The notes under the pieces were generated by a model, which did not search any database, was not told where the DNA came from, and worked only from the letters and a program-made list of their open reading frames with translations. This document shows, piece after piece, positions 1 through 7,500 of a stretch of 15,729 bases of DNA. Source of the DNA: Hydrogenothermaceae bacterium (GTDB lineage Bacteria; Aquificota; Aquificia; Aquificales; Hydrogenothermaceae). The translations under genes were made by a program, and so were the position numbers. Position 1 is the stretch's first letter. Each line of letters starts with the position of its first letter. The stretch is taken from positions 1 to 15,729 of the forward strand of contig JALUFA010000058.1 of assembly GCA_027052485.1 (NCBI GenBank), written 5' to 3'.

Positions 1-228
1 AACTTCTATATCTTCTTTTTTTGCACCAGGGATTTCTGCTTCTATAATAATGTTGTTTCCATCGTCATACATATCTACTCTTGGAGCCCATACTTGCAGT
101 TCTGCTGGCATCTGCTTAGCCATTGGTACAACTTCACCAAAGAGTTTATTTAGCTCACTTTCTATTCTTGCCAACTCTCTAAATGGGTTCCATCCTCCTC
201 CGAATACTGGTAAATCTCTTCTATCCAT
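1..228 (-). CDS. Small heat shock protein, Hsp20/alpha-crystallin family (partial, N-terminal 76 residues)
   Basis: The reading frame starts at ATG 228 and runs leftward off the window, so only the first 76 residues are visible. After a short N-terminal arm (WNPFRELARIESELNKLF at residues 13-30) comes the typical entry into the alpha-crystallin domain: WAPRVDMYDDGNN at about 47-59, then IIIEAEIPGAKKEDIEV at 60-76. That matches the Hsp20 pattern of W-x-P-x-x-D, a beta-strand, and then ELPG-x-x-KEDI. Family members are ATP-independent holdase chaperones that form oligomers in the cytoplasm. The start is supported by GGAGG at 237-241, 8 nt upstream. The gene has its own sigma70-like promoter and is divergent from the unit beginning at 372. 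The rest of the crystallin domain and the C-terminal IXI tail lie outside the window. Confidence 0.9.
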   Translation of the reverse strand, partial: MDRRDLPVFGGGWNPFRELARIESELNKLFGEVVPMAKQMPAELQVWAPRVDMYDDGNNIIIEAEIPGAKKEDIEV

Positions 229-265
229 GGTACCTACCTCCATTAATGTTTTATCTACACTTATA

Positions 266-294
266 TTAATAAGAACTTACTCATATTTTGTCAA
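266..294 (-). promoter_or_regulatory. Sigma70-type promoter for the hsp20 gene
   Basis: On the minus strand there is a perfect TTGACA (-35, forward positions 289-294), a 17-nt spacer and TATTAA (-10, forward positions 266-271). This ends 37 nt before the hsp20 ATG at 228, leaving a short leader that contains the SD GGAGG. No CIRCE inverted repeat is visible, so heat-shock control by HrcA is not indicated at this site. Confidence 0.65.
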
Positions 295-309
295 TAGCAC
301 TTATAAAAT

Positions 310-337
310 TTGCAAAAAAGGTATTATTCACTAAAAT
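310..337 (+). promoter_or_regulatory. Candidate promoter for the operon starting at 372
   Basis: TTGCAA at 310-315 and TAAAAT at 332-337 are separated by 16 nt, giving a plausible sigma70-like promoter about 35 nt upstream of the ATG at 372. It sits back to back with the hsp20 promoter; the two -35 boxes are 15 nt apart. The area is AT-rich, so chance resemblance is possible. Confidence 0.4.
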
Positions 338-371
338 ATTAAGCATACTTAAATAAAAGGAGAACACTAAA

Positions 372-635
372 ATGACTAAAAAAGAGAAAGCTCACCTAGA
401 GGACTTTGTGGCTAGAGTTTTCACATTTGCATTTGAGCTAGGAACGGCACTAGATGAACTGCATAGAGAATTAAGGCAGATGAGATACGAAACTGAGGAT
501 AAAGACCTACAGGCAGCTTTAATAAATCTAGAGCACGCTTTCTTTATGACAGCCCAATCTATAAATGTACTAAAAGAGCAGGCGAGAAATGCAATCATCC
601 CAACAAGAAAAGCCCCAAGACCAAGCCAAAAGTAG
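372..635 (+). CDS. Hypothetical 87-aa helical protein
   Basis: I do not recognise a family. The protein is small, charged and predicted to be mostly alpha-helical. An amphipathic stretch (residues about 5-40, EDFVARVFTFAFELGTALDEL) is followed by another (about 43-72) and a basic, proline-rich tail (PTRKAPRPSQK). There is no signal peptide, cysteine pair or obvious catalytic motif. A good SD (AAAGGAG, 356-362) precedes the ATG. It is the first gene of the plus-strand unit that leads into lepA and birA. Its last 47 nt overlap the next gene (start 589) in another frame, which suggests translational coupling. The SD, the coding-like composition and the position in a packed operon make it likely to be real. 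A helical partner or regulator of the next protein is possible but is pure inference. Confidence 0.7.
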   Translation: MTKKEKAHLEDFVARVFTFAFELGTALDELHRELRQMRYETEDKDLQAALINLEHAFFMTAQSINVLKEQARNAIIPTRKAPRPSQK

Positions 636-1002
636 TATACCTACCGTTTTTTTAAAAGCTTTTGAACTTACCGATGAAGAAAAGTTAACACCGTTAAAGG
701 ATGTTGAAACGCCTCTGGTTTTAGTGGAAGGGATAGAAGATTTCAAGGAAAACACTTTCTGGCTAAAGATAAGGAATATATGGAGCCTAATAGGCAAGGT
801 TCCTCCACTTTCACTGGAAGAAAACGACCTTGTCTTGTTTAGAGAAAATGGCAAATGGGGGTTATTTAAGTTTTTAAAGGAGGAGGATAACAAAGTTTTT
901 TTGAGAGATGCCAAAGACCAGAGAACAACTAAAGTGCCAAAGGAAGCATTAGAAGCCCTGGAGCTTTTTGGGAAAATTTTGCGGGTACAGGACAGAGTAT
1001 GA
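589..1002 (+). CDS. Hypothetical 137-aa protein with a possible LexA/S24-like C-terminal fold
   Basis: The function is not established. Residues 55-137 resemble, by eye, the S24/LexA-like peptidase fold. The segment NTFWLKIR (55-62) corresponds to the strand before the catalytic Ser region. LSLEENDLVLFR (74-85) corresponds to the 'DGDLVLV' strand, GLFKFLKEEDNKVFL (91-105) to LexA's 'VKRLKKQGNKVEL', and LFGKILRV (126-133) to the closing 'ILGVVVGV' strand. Lys94 falls where the catalytic Lys of S24 proteins lies. Ser66 (in NIWSLIG) is a possible Ser, but the usual GDSM motif is absent and the Ser-Lys spacing (28) is shorter than the 37 of LexA and UmuD. It may therefore be an inactive relative. 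There is no DNA-binding HTH and no signal peptide. ATG 589 is the only ordinary start before the conserved part; its SD is weak, consistent with coupling to the overlapping upstream gene. The stop overlaps the next start (ATGA). Confidence 0.65.
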   Translation: MQSSQQEKPQDQAKSSIPTVFLKAFELTDEEKLTPLKDVETPLVLVEGIEDFKENTFWLKIRNIWSLIGKVPPLSLEENDLVLFRENGKWGLFKFLKEEDNKVFLRDAKDQRTTKVPKEALEALELFGKILRVQDRV

Positions 1003-1505
1003 AGAGATTATTCATATATTTTAGTTTAGTAGCTTTAATGTTTTTTATAGGATGTGATAAAAAATCTAACCAGAGTGAACCTCCTCAACCCAAAAACAAA
1101 ACTCCTGTAAAAAGCTTACTACTCGATGCAAAAGGAAATCCTGTACCACTACCTAAAGATAAACTGATTTTTGTAAACTTTATGGCTTACAGCTGTAGTG
1201 CTTGTATGGAAGAAATTCCCATCATAAAAAAAGTGATGAGTTTGCCAGAATACAAGGATAAGTTTGCCGTTATTGCATTTGCCATAGATGCAACAGATAA
1301 TAACCTGAAAGATAAAGATTTTCCAATCTACGCAAATAATAACCTCAATCAAGTAAGGTTTCCTGTTCCAGGTACACCAACGAGCTATATAATTACCCCT
1401 AATGGGAAAAAGCTCGTTGTAATAGTAGGTGCTGTTAGAGAAGACACATTAAAGAAGTTTTTAAACGAAGCCCTACAAAAGTACAATCAAATAAAAAAGC
1501 CCTAA
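999..1505 (+). CDS. Thioredoxin-like lipoprotein (TlpA/ResA type)
   Basis: The N-terminus is a lipoprotein signal: Lys-Arg, a hydrophobic run, and a lipobox FIGC with the lipidated Cys at 19. A polar linker (about 20-36) follows. The thioredoxin fold then shows LIFVNFMAYSCSAC (56-69), with the redox pair Cys66-Ser-Ala-Cys69, and the cis-proline loop GTPTSYI (125-131, Pro127). A family member of this kind is anchored to a membrane facing the periplasm and exchanges disulfides, commonly in cytochrome c maturation or envelope redox repair. The exact partner cannot be told from the sequence. Ser-Ala between the cysteines differs from thioredoxin's Gly-Pro. The start overlaps the previous stop by 4 nt (ATGA), so translation is probably coupled. 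The gene ends 12 nt before lepA. No cytochrome c maturation genes are in the window. Confidence 0.88.
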   Translation: MKRLFIYFSLVALMFFIGCDKKSNQSEPPQPKNKTPVKSLLLDAKGNPVPLPKDKLIFVNFMAYSCSACMEEIPIIKKVMSLPEYKDKFAVIAFAIDATDNNLKDKDFPIYANNNLNQVRFPVPGTPTSYIITPNGKKLVVIVGAVREDTLKKFLNEALQKYNQIKKP

Positions 1506-1517
1506 GGAGAGGGTAGC

Positions 1518-3320
1518 ATGTCAGACAGACTAAAGCATATAAGAAACTTTTCAATAATAGCCCACGTAGACCATGGAAAGTCAACACTGGCAGACAGGTT
1601 GATGGAGTACTGTGGAGCCATCAGTGAGAGGGAAAAACAAGACCAGTTATTAGATACATTAGATATAGAAAGGGAACGCGGTATCACAATAAAACTACAG
1701 GCAGTAAGGCTAAACTATAAGGCAAAAGACGGAGAGACTTACACACTACACCTTATTGACACACCAGGGCACGTTGACTTTGGGTATGAAGTTTCCCGTT
1801 CACTTGCTGCCTGTGAAGGAGCATTGCTACTGATAGATGCAACCCAAGGGATTGAAGCCCAGACCTTAGCTACTTTCTGGCAGGCGTTAAACCTAGACCT
1901 TGAGATAATTCCAGTTATCAATAAGATAGACCTTCCATCTGCAGATGTAGATAGAATAAAAAAGCAGATAGAGGAAGTTTTAGGCCTTGACCCAGAAGAA
2001 GCCATTTTAGCCTCAGGAAAGGCAGGAATTGGTATAGAAGACATACTAGAAGCTATCGTGAAAAAGATACCACCTCCTAAAGGAGATGAAAACAAACCTC
2101 TAAAAGCTTTAATCTTTGACTCATACTACGACCCATACAGAGGAGCTGTTGCGTTTATCAGGGTTTTTGATGGAGAGATAAAAAAAGGCACAAGAATAAA
2201 ACTAATGTCTACAGGAAAAGAGTTTGATGTTGTTGAGGTTGGAACCCAAACTCCAAAGATGACACCGGTAGATAGTTTAAAAGCCGGAGACGTTGGCTAT
2301 GTTGCAGCCTCAATAAAAGACGTTAGAGACATTAGAGTAGGGGATACGATTACGGACGCTAAAAACCCAGCACCGGAGCCTATCCCGGGATTTAGACCTG
2401 CCAAACCTATGGTATATGCAGGTTTATACCCAACAGGCTCAACGACATTTGAAGACCTAAGGGATGCCCTAGAAAAGTACTCAATAAACGATGCAGCCTT
2501 AACCTACGAAGTAGAAAGCTCACCGGCACTTGGTCTTGGTTTTAGGTGTGGATTTTTGGGACTGCTTCACATGGAGATAGTTCAGGAGAGACTTGAAAGG
2601 GAGTTTGGAATTGAGCTTATCACAACAGCTCCAAACGTTATATATAAGGTGAGACTTAAAAATGGAGAAGAGATAGAAATCAGAAACCCTTCTCAGCTGC
2701 CTGACCCAAGCAAGATTGAAGCTATCTTAGAGCCATACATTGAGGCAAGTATTATAACCCCCTCAGAGTATGTTGGGGCTATTATGCAGTTGGTACAGGA
2801 AAAAAGAAGCGTTCAAAAAGGTTTTGAGTACATAGATAAAAATACTGTTTTATTAAGATATGAAATTCCCATGGCAGAAGTACTCTTTGACTTCCACGAT
2901 AAGCTAAAAACTGCAACACGGGGTTATGCGTCCTTTGATTACGAGTTCATCGGTTATAAAGAGGGAGACCTTGTTAGAATAGACATAAAAATTAACGGTG
3001 AAACTGTAGATGCCCTTTCATTCATAGTCCATCGAGATAAAGCTTACAGGGTAGGAAGAAATCTAGTTGATAAACTAAAAGAAGTTATTCCAAGACAGCT
3101 CTTTGAAGTTAGAATTCAAGCCACAATCGGTTCAAAGGTGATAGCCTCTGCTAAGGTTGCACCTTTAAGAAGAGATGTCCTTGCAAAGTGTTATGGTGGA
3201 GATGTTACTAGAAAGAAAAAACTCCTAGAAAAACAGAAGAAAGGTAAAAAAAGAATGAAGCAGTTTGGGAAAGTGGAACTTCCACAGGAAGCATTTTTAA
3301 GCATTCTAAAAGCAGAATAA
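1518..3320 (+). CDS. lepA: Elongation factor 4 (LepA), ribosome-binding translational GTPase
   Basis: At 600 residues this is the usual LepA length. The GTPase motifs are complete: G1 AHVDHGKST (15-23), G2 RGITIK (54-59), G3 DTPGH (81-85), G4 NKID (135-138) and G5 around SGK (166-168; the common form is SAK). Domain II follows, then the EF-G-like segment starting at [12 protein letters not shown] (343-354). The LepA-specific C-terminal domain carries the basic block at 552-581 that contains [17 protein letters not shown]4 binds ribosomes and has been described as a back-translocase and as an aid to 30S biogenesis. The SD AAGGAG (1504-1509) sits 8 nt before the ATG. The stop shares one base with the birA start, a TAATG arrangement indicating coupled translation. 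Confidence 0.98.
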   Translation: MSDRLKHIRNFSIIAHVDHGKSTLADRLMEYCGAISEREKQDQLLDTLDIERERGITIKLQAVRLNYKAKDGETYTLHLIDTPGHVDFGYEVSRSLAACEGALLLIDATQGIEAQTLATFWQALNLDLEIIPVINKIDLPSADVDRIKKQIEEVLGLDPEEAILASGKAGIGIEDILEAIVKKIPPPKGDENKPLKALIFDSYYDPYRGAVAFIRVFDGEIKKGTRIKLMSTGKEFDVVEVGTQTPKMTPVDSLKAGDVGYVAASIKDVRDIRVGDTITDAKNPAPEPIPGFRPAKPMVYAGLYPTGSTTFEDLRDALEKYSINDAALTYEVESSPALGLGFRCGFLGLLHMEIVQERLEREFGIELITTAPNVIYKVRLKNGEEIEIRNPSQLPDPSKIEAILEPYIEASIITPSEYVGAIMQLVQEKRSVQKGFEYIDKNTVLLRYEIPMAEVLFDFHDKLKTATRGYASFDYEFIGYKEGDLVRIDIKINGETVDALSFIVHRDKAYRVGRNLVDKLKEVIPRQLFEVRIQATIGSKVIASAKVAPLRRDVLAKCYGGDVTRKKKLLEKQKKGKKRMKQFGKVELPQEAFLSILKAE

Positions 3321-4297
3321 TGAAACCTGTAAAACTAGACGAGACAGACATAAAAGTTTTAGAGCTTACAAAGCAGTATATATCGGGGGAAAAACTGGCA
3401 AAAATCCTTGGGATATCAAGGGCTGCCGTATGGAAAAGGATAAAAAAGCTTGAAGAGCTAGGATACAGGTTTAGCCACTCAAAAAAGGGATATCTGTTAA
3501 AAGAAACATCCCCTTACCTTTTGGAAAATGAAGTTAAACCTCTACTTAACACACAGCTTTTAGGAAATGAGTACCTATGGTTTAAAACAGTATCATCTAC
3601 GAATGATATAGGCAAAGAAAAGAACTTTCCAGAGGGAACAGTTATTGTTGCCGAAGAACAGACTAAAGGAAGGGGCAGAAAAGGTAGAAAGTGGGTATCT
3701 GTTGCTGAAAAAGGGCTTTACTTTTCAATAGTGTTGAAGCCAAAACTTCCAATCAATAAAATTCTGCAGCATGCCTTACTTTTTCCCCTTGCTATCACCA
3801 AAACTATTGAGGAATTTACAAGTATAAAACCATACGTAAAGTGGCCTAACGACATTTACATCAATGGAAAAAAGGTTTCAGGAGTACTGATAGAAACTGA
3901 GATAGAAAATAACGAGATAAAAAAAGCTGTTGTTGGTATAGGTATAAATGTTAACTTAACCAAAGAAGAGTTGGAACCTGTAAAAGAGATAGCAACGTCC
4001 CTAGCTTTAGAAGCTGGTATGCCTATTGATAGGAAAAGGTTTTTTGCAAAGCTGTTGAAAAACCTAGAAAACATGTATCAAGATTTTATTGAAAACAAAC
4101 TTAATGTGGTTAAAGAAGTAAATGAGCTCCTTCTATGGAAGGGAGAAAAAGTATTTGTTATTGATGAATGTAAGGTTGTTTCCGGCAAAATCGTAGGTTT
4201 AAATCCAGTTGGCGGTCTTGTTATAGAAAAAAATGGAAAAAAAGAAGAGTTTTATACAGGAGACGTCTCCCTTCGAAAACAGTTAAGCGTAAATTGA
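3320..4297 (+). CDS. birA: Bifunctional biotin-[acetyl-CoA carboxylase] ligase / biotin operon repressor
   Basis: The 325-residue protein has the full BirA layout. An N-terminal winged helix-turn-helix (residues about 10-60, with GEKLAKILGISRAAVWKRIKKLEELGY) suggests a biotin-dependent repressor function. The central ligase domain has the biotinyl-AMP loop GRGRKGRKW (117-125), KWPNDI (174-179), GKKVSGVLIE (183-192) and GIGINV (206-211). A C-terminal SH3-like domain spans about 275-325. The enzyme activates biotin with ATP and attaches it to the carrier domain of biotin-dependent carboxylases. Translation is coupled to lepA by a 1-nt overlap. No biotin-synthesis genes are nearby. The last 15 nt overlap the convergent small gene on the opposite strand. 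I see no intrinsic terminator at the 3' end. Confidence 0.96.
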   Translation: MKPVKLDETDIKVLELTKQYISGEKLAKILGISRAAVWKRIKKLEELGYRFSHSKKGYLLKETSPYLLENEVKPLLNTQLLGNEYLWFKTVSSTNDIGKEKNFPEGTVIVAEEQTKGRGRKGRKWVSVAEKGLYFSIVLKPKLPINKILQHALLFPLAITKTIEEFTSIKPYVKWPNDIYINGKKVSGVLIETEIENNEIKKAVVGIGINVNLTKEELEPVKEIATSLALEAGMPIDRKRFFAKLLKNLENMYQDFIENKLNVVKEVNELLLWKGEKVFVIDECKVVSGKIVGLNPVGGLVIEKNGKKEEFYTGDVSLRKQLSVN

Positions 4298-4483
4298 AAT
4301 TTTTCCGTCTGGGTTAGGTGGAGGAGTAAACTTTTGCATATCTAATTCAACGACATTCTGCATTTGAGATTGCATGTTATCTTGAGGGAGCATTTGTATC
4401 AACTGGTTCATTAGTTGTTGCTGAAGGTCTAAAATGGATTTATAAGCGTACATTGTTGTTGCATCTTTTACATTTATAGCCAT
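4283..4483 (-). CDS. Small protein resembling YjfB-type putative motility proteins
   Basis: This 66-residue protein has an N-terminal helix (residues about 3-33, with YAYKSILDLQQQLMNQLIQML), a Gln/Met-rich middle and a C-terminal tail ending PPPNPDGKISIYA. Length, the helical Gln-rich body and the ending 'P-N-x-x-G-x-x-I-x-I' recall the YjfB family of putative motility proteins. This is recognition by eye and tentative. The family has no settled biochemical role. The gene is likely real: it has an SD (GAGGG, forward about 4491-4495) 7 nt before the ATG, a sigma70-like promoter, and its own slot between birA and gltB. Its stop lies inside the last codons of birA (15-nt tail-to-tail overlap). 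The presence of flagellar genes elsewhere in the window makes a motility link reasonable but not proven. Confidence 0.6.
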   Translation of the reverse strand: MAINVKDATTMYAYKSILDLQQQLMNQLIQMLPQDNMQSQMQNVVELDMQKFTPPPNPDGKISIYA

Positions 4484-4515
4484 CCTTTTTCCCTCTTTTA
4501 TAGGGTTTTACTCTT

Positions 4516-4543
4516 AAAATAAAGGATTTTCTTAAAAAGTCAA
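4516..4543 (-). promoter_or_regulatory. Candidate promoter for the YjfB-like gene
   Basis: On the minus strand TTGACT (forward 4538-4543) and TATTTT (forward 4516-4521) are separated by 16 nt, about 33 nt before the ATG at 4483. The box is sigma70-like; no sigma28 motif (CCGATAA) is present here. It abuts the forward TATAAT used for gltB, so the two divergent promoters share the same 35 bases. Confidence 0.5.
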
Positions 4544-4544
4544 G

Positions 4545-4550
4545 TATAAT
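4545..4550 (+). promoter_or_regulatory. Candidate -10 box of the gltB promoter
   Basis: A perfect TATAAT lies 36 nt upstream of the preferred gltB start. No good -35 is visible at 16-18 nt spacing (the bases there read AGGATT/AAGGAT), which would fit an activator-dependent or weak promoter. The divergent small gene's -35 is immediately adjacent. Confidence 0.45.
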
Positions 4551-4573
4551 AATAATTTAACGAACGAAACTTT

Positions 4574-4578
4574 GAGGT
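4574..4578 (+). promoter_or_regulatory. Ribosome binding site deciding the gltB start
   Basis: GAGGT lies 8 nt upstream of the TTG at 4587. The earlier in-frame TTG at 4572 overlaps this SD and has no SD of its own, so 4587 is the better start. Confidence 0.6.
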
Positions 4579-4586
4579 TAAGTCCA

Positions 4587-7500
4587 TTGTTTAATATCTT
4601 AAATGAAAGAGACTCATGTGGCGTTGGATTTATCGTCAATATAAAAGGAAACAAATCACATAAACTCGTTGATGATGCATTAACGGCTTTAGCAAATCTA
4701 GACCATAGAGGAGCTGTAAGTGCCGACGGAAAGACTGGAGACGGAGCAGGTATCTTAACCCAAATACCATATAAATTTTTTGAAAAAGAGCTAAACAAAC
4801 TTGGCATAAAAGCACCTTCCAACGAGGATTTAGCAGTAGGTGTATTTTTCATACCTGAAGACAAACTCGATGAGTACAAGCAAAAAGTAGAAGAGATAGT
4901 AAACCAGAAGTTTAAGTTCTTAGGATGGAGAGAAGTACCTATAAACGAAGAAGACTTAGGGGAAATAGCTAAATCTGTAAAACCTGCGATACTACAAGGA
5001 TTTATCTCAAAGGAAGGAGTAGACGTAGAGGACTTTGAAAAAGAACTGTTTATACTAAGAAAAAAACTTGAGAAAGAGATAGCATCAAAGGACGATAGAT
5101 TTTACATTCCATCTTTATCTTCAAAAACAATCGTATACAAAGGTATGGTTACCGCACCAAGACTAAAATCCTTTTATAAAGACCTGCAGGATGAAGATTT
5201 TGAAAGTGCCCTTGCAGTATACCACCAGAGATACTCAACAAACACATTCCCAAACTGGAAACTAGCCCAGCCATTCAGAATGTTAGCCCACAACGGTGAG
5301 ATTAACACAATCTCAGCTAATAGAAACTGGTTAAACGCAAAGGCAGATGACGTTAGAGAAGTTTGGGGAGATTTAGCTGATGATATCCTCCCAATAATAA
5401 ACTATGAAGACAGTGATTCAGCATCTTTAGACAACGCTTTAGAGTTTTTGGTACGCTCAGGGAAAGACCCACTAGTGGCAATAAATGCTCTTATCCCCAA
5501 AGCCTTTGAAAATGACGAGTTTATGTCAGAAGAGGAAAAAGCATTTTATGAGTACTTCGCATGTATATTTGAAGCTTGGGATGGTCCGGCAGCTATAGCC
5601 TTCACCGACGGAGACTTAATGATAGGAAAGCTAGATAGAAACGGCCTTAGACCTGCAAGATATATCATTACTGAAGATGAAGTAATTATGGCATCTGAGG
5701 TTGGGGTTGTAGATGTTCCTGAAGAAAAAATCGTATACAAGGGAAGATTAGGCCCCGGTGAAGCCATAGCTATTGATACAAGGGAAGGGAAGATTTACGC
5801 CGATAAAGAAATCATAGAGAAAGTTTCAAAAAATAAAAAGTACAAAGAGTGGGTTAAGGAATATCTTAAGTACTTTATTCCTGCAACTGACTATCCAGAG
5901 CTTGAACCAAAAGATGTTTTAAAAGAAGCTGCTCTCTTTGGTTACGACAAAGACCATATAAACTTCTACATAAAAGAGATGATAGAAAAGGCTAATGAAC
6001 CTATATATTCAATGGGAAATGACACACCTATTTCTGTTTTATCTAGAAGGCCAAAACTTCTTTCAACGTACTTTAAACAGAGATTCGCGCAGGTAACAAA
6101 CCCACCTATCGACCCAATAAGGGAAAAAAGTGTAATGTCTTTAAAAACTTACGTGGGTAAAAAGGAAAATTTCCTGCTAGAGACTCCTAAACACGCCGAC
6201 CAGCTGGTATTTGAAAGTCCAGTGATATTTGATAATGAACTAAAAGAGCTTATAGAGACTTTTGAAGGAAAGGTAGAGATAATACCAACCATCTTTGAAC
6301 CTTACGATACTGCATTAGAGCCAAAATTAGATGAAATATGCCAGAGGGTAGAAGAAGCGGTAGACAGTGGTAAAGAGATAATCGTTTTATCAGATAGAGA
6401 CGTTTCAATAGAAGGGGCCCCAATTCCTATGGGACTTGCGGTAGCAGCCGTAAACTCGTACATGGGTAAAAAAGGAAAAAGAAGCAAGTTTAGCATTGTA
6501 GCAGACACTGCAGACGCAAGAGACACCCACAGTATCGCCTTTTTAATAGGCTACGGAGCTACACTTGTTAACCCTTACCTTACAGTGCAGATAATCAGAA
6601 ATCTTGTAGAAGAAGACAAAAAACTGAATATGGACTTTGAAGAGGCCGTAAAACGCTACAGAAAGGCGGTTAACGAAGGTCTCCTAAAGATAATGTCAAA
6701 AATGGGAATTGCCACAATAAAAAGTTATAGAGGTTCAGGACTTTTTGAAGCTTTAGGAATTTCAAAAGAGGTTATAGATAAGTACTTCCCTGGTACCCCT
6801 TCCCAGCTTGGAGGTATAGAAGTAAGACAGATAGCCCAAGAAGTTTTACTAAGGTATAACAAAGCGTTCTTTGAAGAGCTAAAAGGATGGCCTCAGGAAG
6901 GAGAATACCGCCACAGAAGGGATGGAGAGTTTCACTCATGGAACCCAAAAGCTCTAACATCACTTCATAGAGCCGTAAGGGGAGAAAGCTGGGAAGAGTA
7001 CAAGAAGTTCTCAGAGCTTGCCTACGCAGAAAAACCCGTTAACGTTAGAGACCTGTTTGAGATTGTAAGTGATAGGCCTCCTATACCGATAGAAGAGGTT
7101 GAGCCTGTTGAAGAGATAATGAAAAGATTTATCGGAGCTGGTATGTCTATCGGTGCCCTCAGTAGAGAAGCCCACGAAACGATTGCTGAGGCGATGAATA
7201 CAATCGGAGGTAAATCAAACTCTGGTGAAGGTGGAGAAGACCCAGCCAGATTTGGAACTATTAAAAATTCAAAGATTAAGCAGGTGGCTTCAGGTAGATT
7301 TGGAGTTACTGCAGAGTATCTAAACAGTGCTGAAGAGATAGAGATTAAAATAGCCCAAGGGGCAAAACCAGGAGAAGGCGGACAGCTCCCGGGTAAAAAA
7401 GTTGACGTTTACATCGCTTTTCTAAGAAGGGCAAAACCGGGAACAACACTAATCTCTCCTCCACCACACCACGATATCTACTCGATTGAAGACTTAGCCC

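Noticed and set aside
289-320. AAGTGCTA-like half of a CIRCE element upstream of hsp20
   Set aside because: The partner half (TTAGCACTC at 9-nt spacing) is absent; one half-match in AT-rich DNA is not evidence for HrcA control.
570-914. 114-codon open frame on the minus strand opposite the 87-aa and 137-aa genes
   Set aside because: It is Ser/Phe/Leu-rich as expected for the antisense of Lys/Glu-rich coding DNA, has no SD and matches no family.
5129-5745. Repeated ATCGTATACAA in gltB (near 5129 and 5730)
   Set aside because: Both encode IVYKG in different domains of the same protein; two copies of a short coding word are not a repeat element.
5799-5806. GCCGATAA, a perfect sigma28 -10 octamer inside gltB
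   Set aside because: It lies in coding sequence and there is no TAAA at 15 nt upstream, so it is a chance match.
7128-7136. CCGATAA on the minus strand inside gltB
   Set aside because: There is no -35 partner and no minus-strand gene downstream.
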